From Pseudomonadota bacterium (GTDB lineage: Bacteria; Pseudomonadota; Alphaproteobacteria; Rhizobiales; Hyphomicrobiaceae): DNA of 7,270 nucleotides. Below, in pieces: positions 1 to 6,489 of this stretch. A model generated the notes under the pieces. That model searched no databases and was not told the DNA's origin. It was given only the letters and a program-made list of their open reading frames with translations. Numbering within the stretch: position 1 is the first letter of the stretch; every line of letters starts with the position of its first letter. The translations under genes were made by a program, and so were the position numbers. The DNA is taken from assembly GCA_003242645.1 (NCBI GenBank), contig QGVC01000179.1, forward strand, positions 1-7,270, in the 5' to 3' direction.

Positions 1-117
1 GCGATCGCCGTGCTGGTTCGCTTCGCGCTCGAGGTCTATCTGTCGAGCTCCATCTACAAGGGGCGGACGGCGCTAGCGCCCGCAGACCTCGACCCACCGA
101 TCAAGAAGGGACCATGA
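1..117 (+). CDS. 3' end of an upstream gene, possibly AI-2E family (PerM-like) transporter, partial
   Basis: Frame 1 is open from the window edge to a TGA at 115-117 and encodes 38 C-terminal residues. The first part is hydrophobic with single charges (AIAVLVRFALEVYLSSSIYK) and is followed by a polar, proline-rich tail ending KKGP. This looks like the end of a last membrane helix plus a short cytoplasmic tail. The stop overlaps the hdaA start in an ATGA arrangement, so the two genes are probably translationally coupled. From memory, AI-2E/PerM-type permeases often sit before hdaA in Hyphomicrobiales and end in a similar V-L-V-R-F-A-L-x-x-Y pattern, so that is my best guess. The fragment is too short to exclude another membrane protein. 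That it is coding is well supported by the overlap and open frame; its identity is not. Confidence 0.5.
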   Translation, partial: AIAVLVRFALEVYLSSSIYKGRTALAPADLDPPIKKGP

Positions 118-806
118 GCAATAGCCCTGAACAGCTCCCGCTAGAGCTTCCGCACCGGCCAGCTCATGGGGCGGAAGATTTTCTGGTCAGCGGGTGCAAC
201 GAGGCAGCTGTGCTGGCTATTGATCGCTGGCCTGATTGGCCGCATCCGGCCATGGCCGTGACAGGCCCTCCCGGCTCCGGAAAAAGCCATCTCGTTAACG
301 TCTGGCGGTCGCGGTCGAGTGCACTCACGCTGCCAGCGACTTCGCTAAGCCAGGACAGCGCGTCGGAGTTCGGAGCCCACCGGGCTATCGCCATAGAGGA
401 CATCGACCGCGGCATTGCCGACGAGCAGGCGCTTTTCCATATTCTGAACATGGCCGCCGAGCATAAGCTTTCGGTGTTGCTGACCAGCCGGCGCGCCCCC
501 GGTGAGCTTACCATTGCGCTACCCGACTTGCGTTCGCGGCTCAGGGCCGTGCCGGTCGTCAGCATCGCGAGCCCGGATGAGGCGCTGCTCAGGGCCCTGC
601 TGGTCAAGCTGTTTGCCGATCGGCAGCTCGCTGTTGAGCCGCACGTCATTTCGTACCTAGCGCTGCGCATCGAGCGTTCCACCGAGGCGGCTCAGCGGGC
701 GGTGGCCGAGATCGACAGGCTCGCGCTGGCCACCCGGCGTAGGGTGACCCGGGCGCTCGTGGCAGAGGTTCTGGCGCGACTGGCGCCGGATGAGGCCGAA
801 GCGTAA
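114..806 (+). CDS. hdaA: HdaA, DnaA-homologous AAA+ regulator of replication initiation
   Basis: A 230-residue DnaA-related ATPase without the DnaA DNA-binding domain IV. Family members act with the DNA-loaded sliding clamp to stimulate ATP hydrolysis on DnaA and so restrain re-initiation (the RIDA process). Visible parts are an N-terminal clamp-binding-like motif QLPLEL (residues 7-12), Walker A GPPGSGKS (51-58), Walker B AIAIEDID (91-98), sensor 1 region LLTSRRAP (122-129) and a box VII arginine-finger segment LPDLRSRLRA (136-145). A helical lid at about 155-225 ends in the family-typical VTRALVAEVLARL. The ATG at 114 has a purine-rich GAAGGGA just upstream and overlaps the previous stop by four bases. 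Length fits the Hda/HdaA family (about 220-250) and is far below full DnaA (about 450+). Being next to ppk1 is typical for alphaproteobacterial hdaA. A plain Hda/DnaA-domain label is the conservative alternative. Confidence 0.9.
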   Translation: MSNSPEQLPLELPHRPAHGAEDFLVSGCNEAAVLAIDRWPDWPHPAMAVTGPPGSGKSHLVNVWRSRSSALTLPATSLSQDSASEFGAHRAIAIEDIDRGIADEQALFHILNMAAEHKLSVLLTSRRAPGELTIALPDLRSRLRAVPVVSIASPDEALLRALLVKLFADRQLAVEPHVISYLALRIERSTEAAQRAVAEIDRLALATRRRVTRALVAEVLARLAPDEAEA

Positions 807-861
807 ACCGCTACCCGCGCGCTCCTCATCATCCTATCGTAACGGGTCTGAAGGTAATGTG

Positions 862-890
862 CCGTGCCCAGACTAACAGTTTGCGCACGG
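862..890 (+). other. Possible small hairpin in the ppk1 leader
   Basis: CCGTGC (862-867) is the exact reverse complement of GCACGG (885-890), giving a 6-bp GC-rich stem with a 17-base loop that ends five bases before the AGGAG ribosome site of ppk1. It has no T-run, so it is not a terminator. It could tune translation or be chance in this GC-rich DNA. The rest of the 807-905 gap shows no clear promoter, and I saw no recognisable Pho box. Confidence 0.2.
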
Positions 891-894
891 TGTC

Positions 895-899
895 AGGAG
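895..899 (+). promoter_or_regulatory. Ribosome binding site that decides the ppk1 start
   Basis: AGGAG lies six bases before the ATG at 906, an ideal spacing. An in-frame GTG at 864 has no comparable site and would add 14 residues (including CARC and QET) that do not resemble the family N-terminus, so 906 is preferred. Confidence 0.75.
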
Positions 900-905
900 A
901 CGTCG

Positions 906-3083
906 ATGAGCGCGGTCGAGAACGCCGCTGAAAGCACAGCTGGTCACCCCGAGCCCCCCAAAGGCCCTGCGAGGTTCTACAATCGTGAGCTTTCCTGGTT
1001 GCAGTTCAACCGCCGGGTGCTGGAAGAGGCGTTGAACAGCCGGCATCCGCTGCTCGAGCGGCTGCGTTTCCTTTCGACTTCCGCCTCCAACCTCGACGAG
1101 TTCTACATGGTCCGCGCGGCCGGTCTTTATGGGCAGGTGGCCGCGGGCGTTGCAACGCTCAGCGCAGATGGTCTGACACCTTCCGAGCAGCTGGAGAAGA
1201 TCAACGCGTTCGTCGCTGAGCTTGTCGCGGAAAAGCAGCGTTGCTGGACGGCGCTGAAGGCTGAGCTGGCAGAGGCCAGCATCTACCTTGTCGAGCCTCA
1301 AGATTTGAGGCCGCTGGAGCGCGAGTGGCTCGACAATGAGTTCATGACGCGGCTGTTTCCCATTCTGACGCCGCTGAACGTCGATCCGGCGCACCCATTC
1401 CCGTTCATCCAGAACCGGGCTTTGACGCTCGTCGTCAAAATGCAGCACCCGGAAGGAAAGCTGATGAAGGGGCTCATACCGATCCCCTCTCAGCTCGATC
1501 GCTTTATCCGGCTGCCGAGTGATTCGGACGATCCCAAAGCCATTCGGTTCATCCGGATGGAAAGCGTGATCGGGCTTTACCTCGACGAGCTCTATCCGAC
1601 GTTCACCATCATCGCGCAGGGCGCGTTTCGAGTGCTGCGCGACAGCGACGTGGAGTTCCAGGAGGATGCCGAGGATCTGACGCGCGCTTACGAGACGCAG
1701 CTCAGACGGCGCCGCCGGGGCAACGTCATCCGCCTGGAAATCGAGGCGTCCATGCCGGAGGATTTGCGCCAGTTCGTCATCGACGAGCTGGAGGTTGCCG
1801 ACGAGGCCGTATTCGTGAAGGAAGGCCTGCTCGGGTTGGCGGACACGTGCCAGCTCATCGTCCGTGACCGGCCGGATCTGCTGTTCAAGCCGTTCAACAT
1901 TCGCTTTCCCGAACGTATTCGGGAATTCAACGGCGACGTGTTTGCCGCCATCCGCGCCAAGGATTTCGTGGTCCACCACCCATACGAGTCGTTCGACGCG
2001 GTTCTGCAGTATCTGCGCCAAGCGGTGGCTGACCCGAACGTCATGGCGATCAAGTGGACACTTTACCGGACCTCACGGGAGAAGAGCCCGATCGTCGAGG
2101 CGCTTAAGGAGGCTGCCGATGCCGGCAAGTCGGTGACGGCTGTCGTCGAGCTCAAGGCGCGGTTCGACGAGTCGACCAACATCAATCTGGCGCGTGAGAT
2201 GGAGAAGGCCGGCGTCCACGTCGTCTACGGGTTCGTCGAGCTCAAGACGCACGCCAAGCTCGGCCTAGTCGTCCGCCGTGAGGGAAACGACATCGCGACC
2301 TACTGCCATATCGGCACGGGGAACTATCACCCACAAACGGCGCGCATTTACACTGACTTGTCGTTCTTCACTGCCGACCGCGCCATCGGCCGCGATGTGG
2401 CGCGCATCTTTAACTTCGTCACCGGTTACGGCAAGCCGCAGGACCTCGAGGTGATGGCGGCCAGCCCGAACGGCATCCGTGCGCGTATCCTCGAGCACAT
2501 TTACGAGGAGATCGAGCACGCGAAAGCGGGCCGGCCGGCAGCGATTTGGGCGAAGATGAATGCCCTGGTCGATCCTCAGATCATCTCCGCGCTGTACGAA
2601 GCAAGCCAGGCCGGCGTTGAGATCGACCTCGTCGTGCGTGGCATCTGCTGCCTGCGGCCCGGCATTCCTGGTCTTTCCGAGAATATTCGAGTGAAAAGCC
2701 TGATCGGCCGCTTCCTAGAGCACTCGCGCATCTACTGCTTCGGCCGCGGCGCGGGCCTGCCGTCGCCGAAAGCGGCCGTCTACATCAGCTCCGCGGACAT
2801 GATGCCGCGCAACCTCGACAGGCGGGTTGAGGCTATGGTGCCGATCACCAATCCGACCGTCCACGAGCAGATCCTCGATCAGATCATGCTGGCCAACTTG
2901 AAGGACAATCAGCAGAGCTGGCAGATCCTGCCGGATGGCTCGTCGGTGCGGATCAAGCCGGCGCCGGGCGAGGAACCGTTCAACGCGCACCAGTATTTCA
3001 TGACGAATCCAAGTCTTTCTGGCCGCGGACAAGCGCTCAAAGAGAATATGCCTCCGCGCGTTCGGCTTACTGTCAGGGACTAG
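906..3083 (+). CDS. ppk1: Polyphosphate kinase 1 (PPK1)
   Basis: A 725-residue enzyme that reversibly moves the terminal phosphate of ATP onto inorganic polyphosphate through a phosphohistidine; family members are usually about 690-740 residues. The N-terminal domain opens with [11 protein letters not shown] (24-34) and [10 protein letters not shown] (61-70). The catalytic C-terminal halves carry HHPYESFD (357-364), LYR (386-388), [10 protein letters not shown] with R419, KTHAK with H449, [16 protein letters not shown] (469-484), R578, FLEHSRIY with H606, and [15 protein letters not shown] (628-642). H449 and H606 are 157 residues apart, the same spacing as H435 (phosphorylated) and H592 of the E. 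coli enzyme. R419, Y482 and R578 also fall in register with its known R405, Y468 and R564. All catalytic residues appear intact. The TAG is only 16 bases before ppx, so the two are probably one transcript. A GTG start at 864 is possible but less likely. Confidence 0.97.
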   Translation: MSAVENAAESTAGHPEPPKGPARFYNRELSWLQFNRRVLEEALNSRHPLLERLRFLSTSASNLDEFYMVRAAGLYGQVAAGVATLSADGLTPSEQLEKINAFVAELVAEKQRCWTALKAELAEASIYLVEPQDLRPLEREWLDNEFMTRLFPILTPLNVDPAHPFPFIQNRALTLVVKMQHPEGKLMKGLIPIPSQLDRFIRLPSDSDDPKAIRFIRMESVIGLYLDELYPTFTIIAQGAFRVLRDSDVEFQEDAEDLTRAYETQLRRRRRGNVIRLEIEASMPEDLRQFVIDELEVADEAVFVKEGLLGLADTCQLIVRDRPDLLFKPFNIRFPERIREFNGDVFAAIRAKDFVVHHPYESFDAVLQYLRQAVADPNVMAIKWTLYRTSREKSPIVEALKEAADAGKSVTAVVELKARFDESTNINLAREMEKAGVHVVYGFVELKTHAKLGLVVRREGNDIATYCHIGTGNYHPQTARIYTDLSFFTADRAIGRDVARIFNFVTGYGKPQDLEVMAASPNGIRARILEHIYEEIEHAKAGRPAAIWAKMNALVDPQIISALYEASQAGVEIDLVVRGICCLRPGIPGLSENIRVKSLIGRFLEHSRIYCFGRGAGLPSPKAAVYISSADMMPRNLDRRVEAMVPITNPTVHEQILDQIMLANLKDNQQSWQILPDGSSVRIKPAPGEEPFNAHQYFMTNPSLSGRGQALKENMPPRVRLTVRD

Positions 3084-3099
3084 GTGCGGCAGGTTTGTG

Positions 3100-4626
3100 A
3101 TGGAAGAAACGCGGGGCCTCTTGGGCCGGGTGCGGATGGCTCCGCTGGAGCCAGTGGGCGTAATCGACATCGGCTCCAACTCTGTGCGGCTTGTGGTCTA
3201 CGAGGGCGCCGTCCGTGCGCCGACGCCGCTGTTCAACGAAAAGGTTCTCTGCGGACTAGGGCGTTCGATCGCGACTACGGGAAAGCTCGAATCCCAAGCC
3301 GTCGAGCGTGCCCTTGGAGCCTTGCGGCGGTTTCGAGCGATTACCGAGCTGCTTGCCGTCAAGCGGCTAACCGCCGTGGCAACCGCCGCTGTTCGCGATG
3401 CGCAGAACGGTGCTGAGTTCATTGCCAGAGCCGAGGAGGCGTGTGGCTTCCCGATCCAGCTCTTGCCGGGCGAGCGCGAGGCGGAGCTCGCGGCTCAAGG
3501 GATTCTGATGGGCTTCGGGCACGTCGACGGCGTGGCAGGAGACCTTGGAGGCGGCAGTCTGGAGCTCATTGACATCGGGGGATTTCAGCTCCGCCGCGCT
3601 GCGACGCTGCCCCTCGGCGGCTTGCGCTTGCTGGACGTCAGCCGGGGCAACTTGGAAGACGCTCTGAAATTCATCGACGCCGAACTTGATCGACATAACT
3701 GGATCGGCGCGGATCGCGGGCGCACCTTCTACGCCGTGGGCGGAACTTGGCGGGCACTCGCCCGCGTGCACATGGCCGAGCGTGACTATCCGCTCCGTGT
3801 CATGCAGGGCTACGCGATCTCCCCGCACGGGGCGATCGCCCTCTGCGAGGACCTTCGCAACGGCAAGAAGCTCAAGGGACTCGAGATGGTCGCCAGGGCA
3901 CGGCGGGAGGTGCTGCCTGTCGGCGCTCTTGTCATGGAGCGCCTGCTGCGGCGCCTCGAGCCTGACAAGGTGGTGTTCTCGGTCTTCGGCATTCGCGAGG
4001 GCTTGCTACTGGACTTGCTTCCGGAAGACGAGCGGAAGAAGGATCCTCTGCTCAGCTTCTGCGAAGACTTCGCCCGCCTTCGCTCGCGCTCGGCCGAGCA
4101 CGGCCGCGAGCTTGCGGCGTGGACGGATGCGCTGTTCACAGAGCCGGGGCCGACCGAAACACCCGAGGAACGCCGTTTGCGTCACGCCGCCTGCCTGATC
4201 TCGGACGTCGGCTGGCGCGCCCATCCTGACTACCGCGGCGAGCAGAGCCTCAATCTCATCGCCCATTCGGCGATGACGGGCATTGACCATCCCGGGCGGC
4301 TGTTCCTGGCCATGGCCGTGTATTTCCGCCACGTCGGCGGTGCTGAGGCATCGCCCGATGAGCTGTCCTCCCGGATTCGGCGCATGATGAACAAGCGTGA
4401 TCTGCGCCGGGCCCGCATCCTTGGTGCCGCGCTGCGCACAGCCCATATGATTTCCGTGGGGAGGCCCGGCATCATTCCGCATACGCCGCTTTCCTACGAG
4501 GACGGTCGGCTCGTCCTCACGATCCCGCCGGCCTATGCTGCGCTTGACGGCGAACGTCTGCGCCGCCGTTTCGCGTCGCTTGCCGCTCTGCTCGACATGA
4601 CGGGGGAAGTAAGCTTTAGAACGTGA
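3100..4626 (+). CDS. ppx: Exopolyphosphatase, Ppx/GppA family
   Basis: A 508-residue ASKHA-fold phosphatase that removes terminal phosphates from polyphosphate; some relatives also hydrolyse pppGpp. Visible motifs are phosphate-binding loop 1 DIGSNSVRL (23-31), ATAAVRDAQN (94-103), PGEREAEL (123-130) at the position of the conserved catalytic glutamate, loop 2 GDLGGGSLEL (147-156), AVGGTWRALAR from 212, and SVFGIREG (294-301). The C-terminal half has an HD-like helical region with H362, D369, HPDYRGEQS (375-383) and HPG (397-399), as in other alphaproteobacterial members. The start is ATG at 3100, with AGG six bases upstream; a GTG directly before it (3097) would add one residue, and an ATG at 3136 is also possible. 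It lies 16 bases after ppk1, consistent with an operon coding for synthesis and degradation of the same polymer. Pure sequence cannot separate exopolyphosphatase from guanosine pentaphosphatase activity. Confidence 0.93.
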   Translation: MEETRGLLGRVRMAPLEPVGVIDIGSNSVRLVVYEGAVRAPTPLFNEKVLCGLGRSIATTGKLESQAVERALGALRRFRAITELLAVKRLTAVATAAVRDAQNGAEFIARAEEACGFPIQLLPGEREAELAAQGILMGFGHVDGVAGDLGGGSLELIDIGGFQLRRAATLPLGGLRLLDVSRGNLEDALKFIDAELDRHNWIGADRGRTFYAVGGTWRALARVHMAERDYPLRVMQGYAISPHGAIALCEDLRNGKKLKGLEMVARARREVLPVGALVMERLLRRLEPDKVVFSVFGIREGLLLDLLPEDERKKDPLLSFCEDFARLRSRSAEHGRELAAWTDALFTEPGPTETPEERRLRHAACLISDVGWRAHPDYRGEQSLNLIAHSAMTGIDHPGRLFLAMAVYFRHVGGAEASPDELSSRIRRMMNKRDLRRARILGAALRTAHMISVGRPGIIPHTPLSYEDGRLVLTIPPAYAALDGERLRRRFASLAALLDMTGEVSFRT

Positions 4627-4643
4627 TCGGTGGCGTGTAGCTT

Positions 4644-4658
4644 CGCGCCTGCGGCGCG
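4644..4658 (+). terminator. Compact GC hairpin after ppx, weak terminator candidate
   Basis: CGCGCC (4644-4649), loop TGC, GGCGCG (4653-4658): a perfect six-pair all-GC stem 18 bases after the ppx stop. No T-run follows (the next bases are GACCGCGG), so it does not meet the rule for an intrinsic terminator, but its place between ppx and the next gene makes an end-of-operon role plausible. The remainder of the 4627-4718 gap contains no promoter I would stand behind. Confidence 0.3.
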
Positions 4659-4718
4659 GACCGCGGAATGGTGCTAAGCTCTCCAAGATGACATGAGACA
4701 GCGCTAGTCTTGTGAGCC

Positions 4719-5651
4719 ATGGCCGACGATCCTTACGCGCTTCTGGGAGTCCCCAAGAACGCCTCCGACGAAGAAATACGCCGGGCGTTTCGCAAGCTGG
4801 CGAAAGAGTTGCACCCGGACCTCAATCCGGGGGACAAGGCAGCTGTCGAGCGCTTCAAGAAGGTGTCGGCCGCCTATGAGCTGCTGAGCGATCCCGAGAA
4901 GCGCAGGCGTTATGATCGCGGCGAGATCGATGCCTCTGGCGAGCCGCGGCGCGCTTACCAGTATCAGTACCAAGGCGCGACTGGCGCCGGGCCATTCGGT
5001 TGGCGGAGCGCTCGAGCTGGAGGGGCTTCCCCGTTCGAGGAATTCGGGTTCTCCGACATCTTTTCGGAGATATTTGGCGGTGCCCGTGGCACGCGGGGGC
5101 AGCGATTTGGCGTCGGCATCCGCGGCAGCGACGTCCGCTACACCTTGGAGATCGACTTCCTGGAGGCAGTTCAAGGCGCGCGCAAACGCGTGACGATGCC
5201 CGGCGGTGGCATGCTGGATCTCACTGTGCCCCAAGGCGTGCAGGACGGGCAGATTCTGCGGCTCAAGGGCAAGGGCGGCCCCGGCTTCCACGGCGGCGAG
5301 CCAGGCGATGCGCTGGTCGAGATCAAGGTGCGCCCGCATCCGCAGTTCAAGCGCGTCGGCGACGACATCACTCTCGACCTGCCGATCACGATCGACGAGG
5401 CGGTGCTCGGTGCCAAGGTCGAGGTGCCCACCATCACGGGCCGAGTGCAGCTGACGATCCCGAAAGGTACCAGCTCCGGTCGCGTCTTCCGGCTGCGGGG
5501 CAAAGGAGTGCGTAACGCTACGACCGGAACGACGGGTGACCAGCTCGTCACCGTCCACATCATCCTGCCGGACACGATCGACGACAGTCTCGCATACTTC
5601 ATGTCCGAGTGGCGGCAGCGCCACAAGTACAACCCGCGGGAGCGGGGCTGA
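4719..5651 (+). CDS. DnaJ C-terminal domain protein, CbpA-type (class B) co-chaperone
   Basis: A 310-residue J-domain protein. The J domain spans about residues 4-68, with the HPD tripeptide at 32-34 that stimulates DnaK ATPase, and [21 protein letters not shown] closing helices III and IV. A glycine/phenylalanine-rich linker follows (about 72-138, with [15 protein letters not shown] inside it). Then come two substrate-binding beta domains: CTD I from about 139 ([14 protein letters not shown]) and CTD II from about 213 ([35 protein letters not shown]). There are no CxxCxGxG zinc motifs, so it is not canonical DnaJ but matches CbpA/class B proteins in length and order. The ATG at 4719 has only a poor purine tract (GTGAG) before it, suggesting modest translation. 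No dnaK or grpE is nearby, so it presumably works with a DnaK encoded elsewhere. It stands 92 bases after ppx and is probably a separate unit. A cbpA-like label is reasonable; the exact substrate is unknown. Confidence 0.92.
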   Translation: MADDPYALLGVPKNASDEEIRRAFRKLAKELHPDLNPGDKAAVERFKKVSAAYELLSDPEKRRRYDRGEIDASGEPRRAYQYQYQGATGAGPFGWRSARAGGASPFEEFGFSDIFSEIFGGARGTRGQRFGVGIRGSDVRYTLEIDFLEAVQGARKRVTMPGGGMLDLTVPQGVQDGQILRLKGKGGPGFHGGEPGDALVEIKVRPHPQFKRVGDDITLDLPITIDEAVLGAKVEVPTITGRVQLTIPKGTSSGRVFRLRGKGVRNATTGTTGDQLVTVHIILPDTIDDSLAYFMSEWRQRHKYNPRERG

Positions 5652-5661
5652 CGCGGCGACG

Positions 5662-5690
5662 TTGACGCGTTATGCGTTACGTGTCACGTA
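5662..5690 (+). promoter_or_regulatory. Candidate higBA promoter
   Basis: TTGACG at 5662-5667 is a good -35 element. Seventeen bases later CACGTA (5685-5690) occupies the -10 place but matches the consensus poorly, and it lies inside the palindrome. If it is used, the predicted transcription start is at or beside the toxin ATG (5698). A repressor on the palindrome would then block polymerase directly. Only the -35 is convincing. Confidence 0.35.
5667..5680 (+). repeat. Tandem 7-base direct repeats GCGTTAT/GCGTTAC
   Basis: GCGTTAT (5667-5673) is followed at once by GCGTTAC (5674-5680). The second copy runs into the left arm of the palindrome at 5676-5692, and the GTTA core recurs inverted in its right arm. 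These may be extra, weaker repressor half-sites. Confidence 0.45.
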
Positions 5691-5692
5691 AC
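5676..5692. promoter_or_regulatory. Probable higBA operator: perfect 17-base palindrome
   Basis: GTTACGTG-T-CACGTAAC is a perfect inverted repeat, eight bases per arm around a single T, ending five bases before the toxin ATG. Type II antitoxins with an HTH domain, alone or with their toxin, bind palindromes over their own promoter. The position, symmetry and AT-containing outer arms all suit a HigA dimer site. That it is the operator is inference; the palindrome itself is plain in the sequence. Confidence 0.7.
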
Positions 5693-5697
5693 AATGT

Positions 5698-5988
5698 ATG
5701 CTCGATGCGAAGCGGATTGCCAATCGCGCGCTCCGGAGATTTTGGGAGATGGGCGATGGTAGCCGGATCAATCCTCAATGGCGGCGAAAAGTCTGGCGTG
5801 TGCTGAACGCGCTTGATGTTGCCGCCGCTCCGCAGGAGCTGGACATTCCCGGCTTTGGCTTCCACGAGCTCAAAGGTGATCGGCGCGGGACCTACGCTAT
5901 ATCCGTATCAGGAAATTGGCGAATAACGTTCAGGTGGACTAGCGACGGTCCCTGTGACGTTGACTTGGAGGACTATCATGGTCGCTAG
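5698..5988 (+). CDS. higB: HigB-type toxin, RelE superfamily mRNA interferase
   Basis: A 96-residue protein of the HigB/RelE fold, whose members cut mRNA on the ribosome unless neutralised by HigA. Recognisable family features are GDGSRINPQWRRK (19-31), the ALD(x)nP...LDIPGFGFHELKGD stretch (38-61), RRGTYAISVSGNWRITFRW (62-80, including N73, W74, R75) and the terminal DVDLEDYH (87-94). The N-terminal residues MLDAKRIANRAL differ from the usual M-I-x-S-F start, but the length to ALRRFWE is normal, so it does not look truncated. The only ATG in frame after the upstream TAA (5689-5691) is at 5698. No Shine-Dalgarno sequence precedes it; the operator palindrome occupies that space. It overlaps higA by 11 bases, toxin first, as usual for this family. 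GC is lower than in the flanking genes. Active-site residues look intact, so I expect a functional toxin. Confidence 0.9.
   Translation: MLDAKRIANRALRRFWEMGDGSRINPQWRRKVWRVLNALDVAAAPQELDIPGFGFHELKGDRRGTYAISVSGNWRITFRWTSDGPCDVDLEDYHGR
5967..5971 (+). promoter_or_regulatory. Ribosome binding site of higA inside higB
   Basis: GGAGG lies six bases before the ATG at 5978 and within the last codons of higB. It decides the antitoxin start against an in-frame GTG at 5954, and is far stronger than anything before the toxin, which would favour antitoxin excess. Confidence 0.8.
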
Positions 5989-6292
5989 GCGAGACGAGCT
6001 GAAAGCGCCACCCCATCCGGGAGAGTACCTCCGCGAGGATATTCTGCCAGCTCTCAATATGACGATTGGGGCATTGGCAAAGCATCTTGGTGTCACGCGG
6101 ACGACCCTTTCCCAACTCATCAATGAGAAGCGTGACGTTTCGCTGGAAATGGCTCAGCGGCTGGGGCAAGCGTTCGGAAATGGCGCAAGATTCTGGCTCG
6201 CGCTGCAGATGCAGCACGATCTCTGGAAGGCAGAACGGGACACCAAGATCCGCGTGGATCGAATTCCCTGGCGCGAAAGCGAGGCGGCTTAA
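5978..6292 (+). CDS. higA: HigA family antitoxin, HTH repressor
   Basis: A 104-residue XRE/Cro-like protein that should bind and neutralise the toxin from the gene before it and repress the shared promoter. The family signature is clear: PPHPGEYLREDIL (11-23, with HPGE at 13-16) and a helix-turn-helix at about 29-50 (TIGALAKHLGVTRTTLSQLI). After that come VSLEMAQRLGQAFG (54-67) and the closing RFWLALQMQHDLW (71-83). A short charged tail (84-104) follows. Unlike many antitoxins, the HTH occupies most of the protein and the N-terminus carries the HPGE segment, as is standard in HigA. The start at 5978 is fixed by GGAGG with six-base spacing; the upstream GTG at 5954 would add eight residues. 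The 11-base overlap with higB indicates coupled translation. Its likely target is the palindrome at 5676-5692. Confidence 0.93.
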   Translation: MVARRDELKAPPHPGEYLREDILPALNMTIGALAKHLGVTRTTLSQLINEKRDVSLEMAQRLGQAFGNGARFWLALQMQHDLWKAERDTKIRVDRIPWRESEAA

Positions 6293-6489
6293 GGAGACGT
6301 TTGCTCTGCCGCCTTTGCAAGTCTGCCAGCTCGCAGCCTCTGGCGCAGCTTCGGCCTGATTGCTTGCCCACATTAAGAATCCCGCGATCGAGGAAGCGTT
6401 CAACGAGGTCTCCTCTGCGCGAGGCGATCGCATAGTGGTTCAGCGATGCTAGACTACCTTGGCATCGTGCCGCCAGCCCGAGGATGCTC
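6293..6489. other. Gap between higA and the hydrolase gene: no convincing gene
   Basis: This 197-base gap has no ORF that I recognise. A 30-codon open frame from a TTG (6360-6452) has no ribosome site. GCCAG/CTGGC (6325-6329, 6340-6344) could form a five-pair stem with a ten-base loop, and GCGATCG/CGATCGC (6384-6390, 6425-6431) a seven-pair stem with a 34-base loop. Neither is followed by a T-run, so no intrinsic terminator for higBA can be named. GCTAGACT at 6448-6455 could be a -10-like element for the hydrolase, but no -35 matches it. The spacing suggests the hydrolase has its own promoter. Confidence 0.4.
6480..6483 (+). promoter_or_regulatory. Ribosome binding site that decides the hydrolase start
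   Basis: GAGG is six bases before the ATG at 6490. The in-frame ATG at 6484 directly abuts it and could not use it, so 6490 is preferred. Confidence 0.65.

Noticed and set aside
864..905. Upstream GTG start for ppk1
   Set aside because: It lacks a ribosome site, while the ATG at 906 has AGGAG at ideal spacing and gives a family-like N-terminus.
873..2021. Long open frame on the - strand (382 codons) within ppk1
   Set aside because: It lies wholly opposite ppk1, whose catalytic motifs are intact. High-GC codon use leaves antisense frames open. Its translation is rich in R, Q, L and H with no recognisable domain.
5000..5515. 171-codon + strand frame in another phase within the dnaJ-like gene
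   Set aside because: Arginine/alanine-rich low-complexity translation typical of an out-of-phase GC-rich frame, inside a well supported gene.
4704..5624. 306-codon - strand frame opposite the dnaJ-like gene
   Set aside because: The + strand protein has a full J domain with HPD and both C-terminal domains; the antisense frame is a composition shadow.
4719..5651. Canonical DnaJ (class A)
   Set aside because: No cysteine-rich CxxCxGxG repeats are present and the length is 310, so it is a class B/CbpA-type protein.
6384..6431. Seven-pair inverted repeat as the higBA terminator
   Set aside because: The loop is 34 bases, no T-run follows, and the arms are both parts of the self-complementary GCGATCGC type motif.
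6301..6435. TTG at 6301 behind AGGAG (6292-6296) as a third gene in the higBA operon
   Set aside because: A 44-residue, arginine/serine-rich translation without any family resemblance; the purine run after the higA stop is probably chance.
6360..6452. Thirty-codon TTG-initiated frame as a small protein gene
   Set aside because: No ribosome site, it directly follows a stop, and nothing recognisable is encoded.
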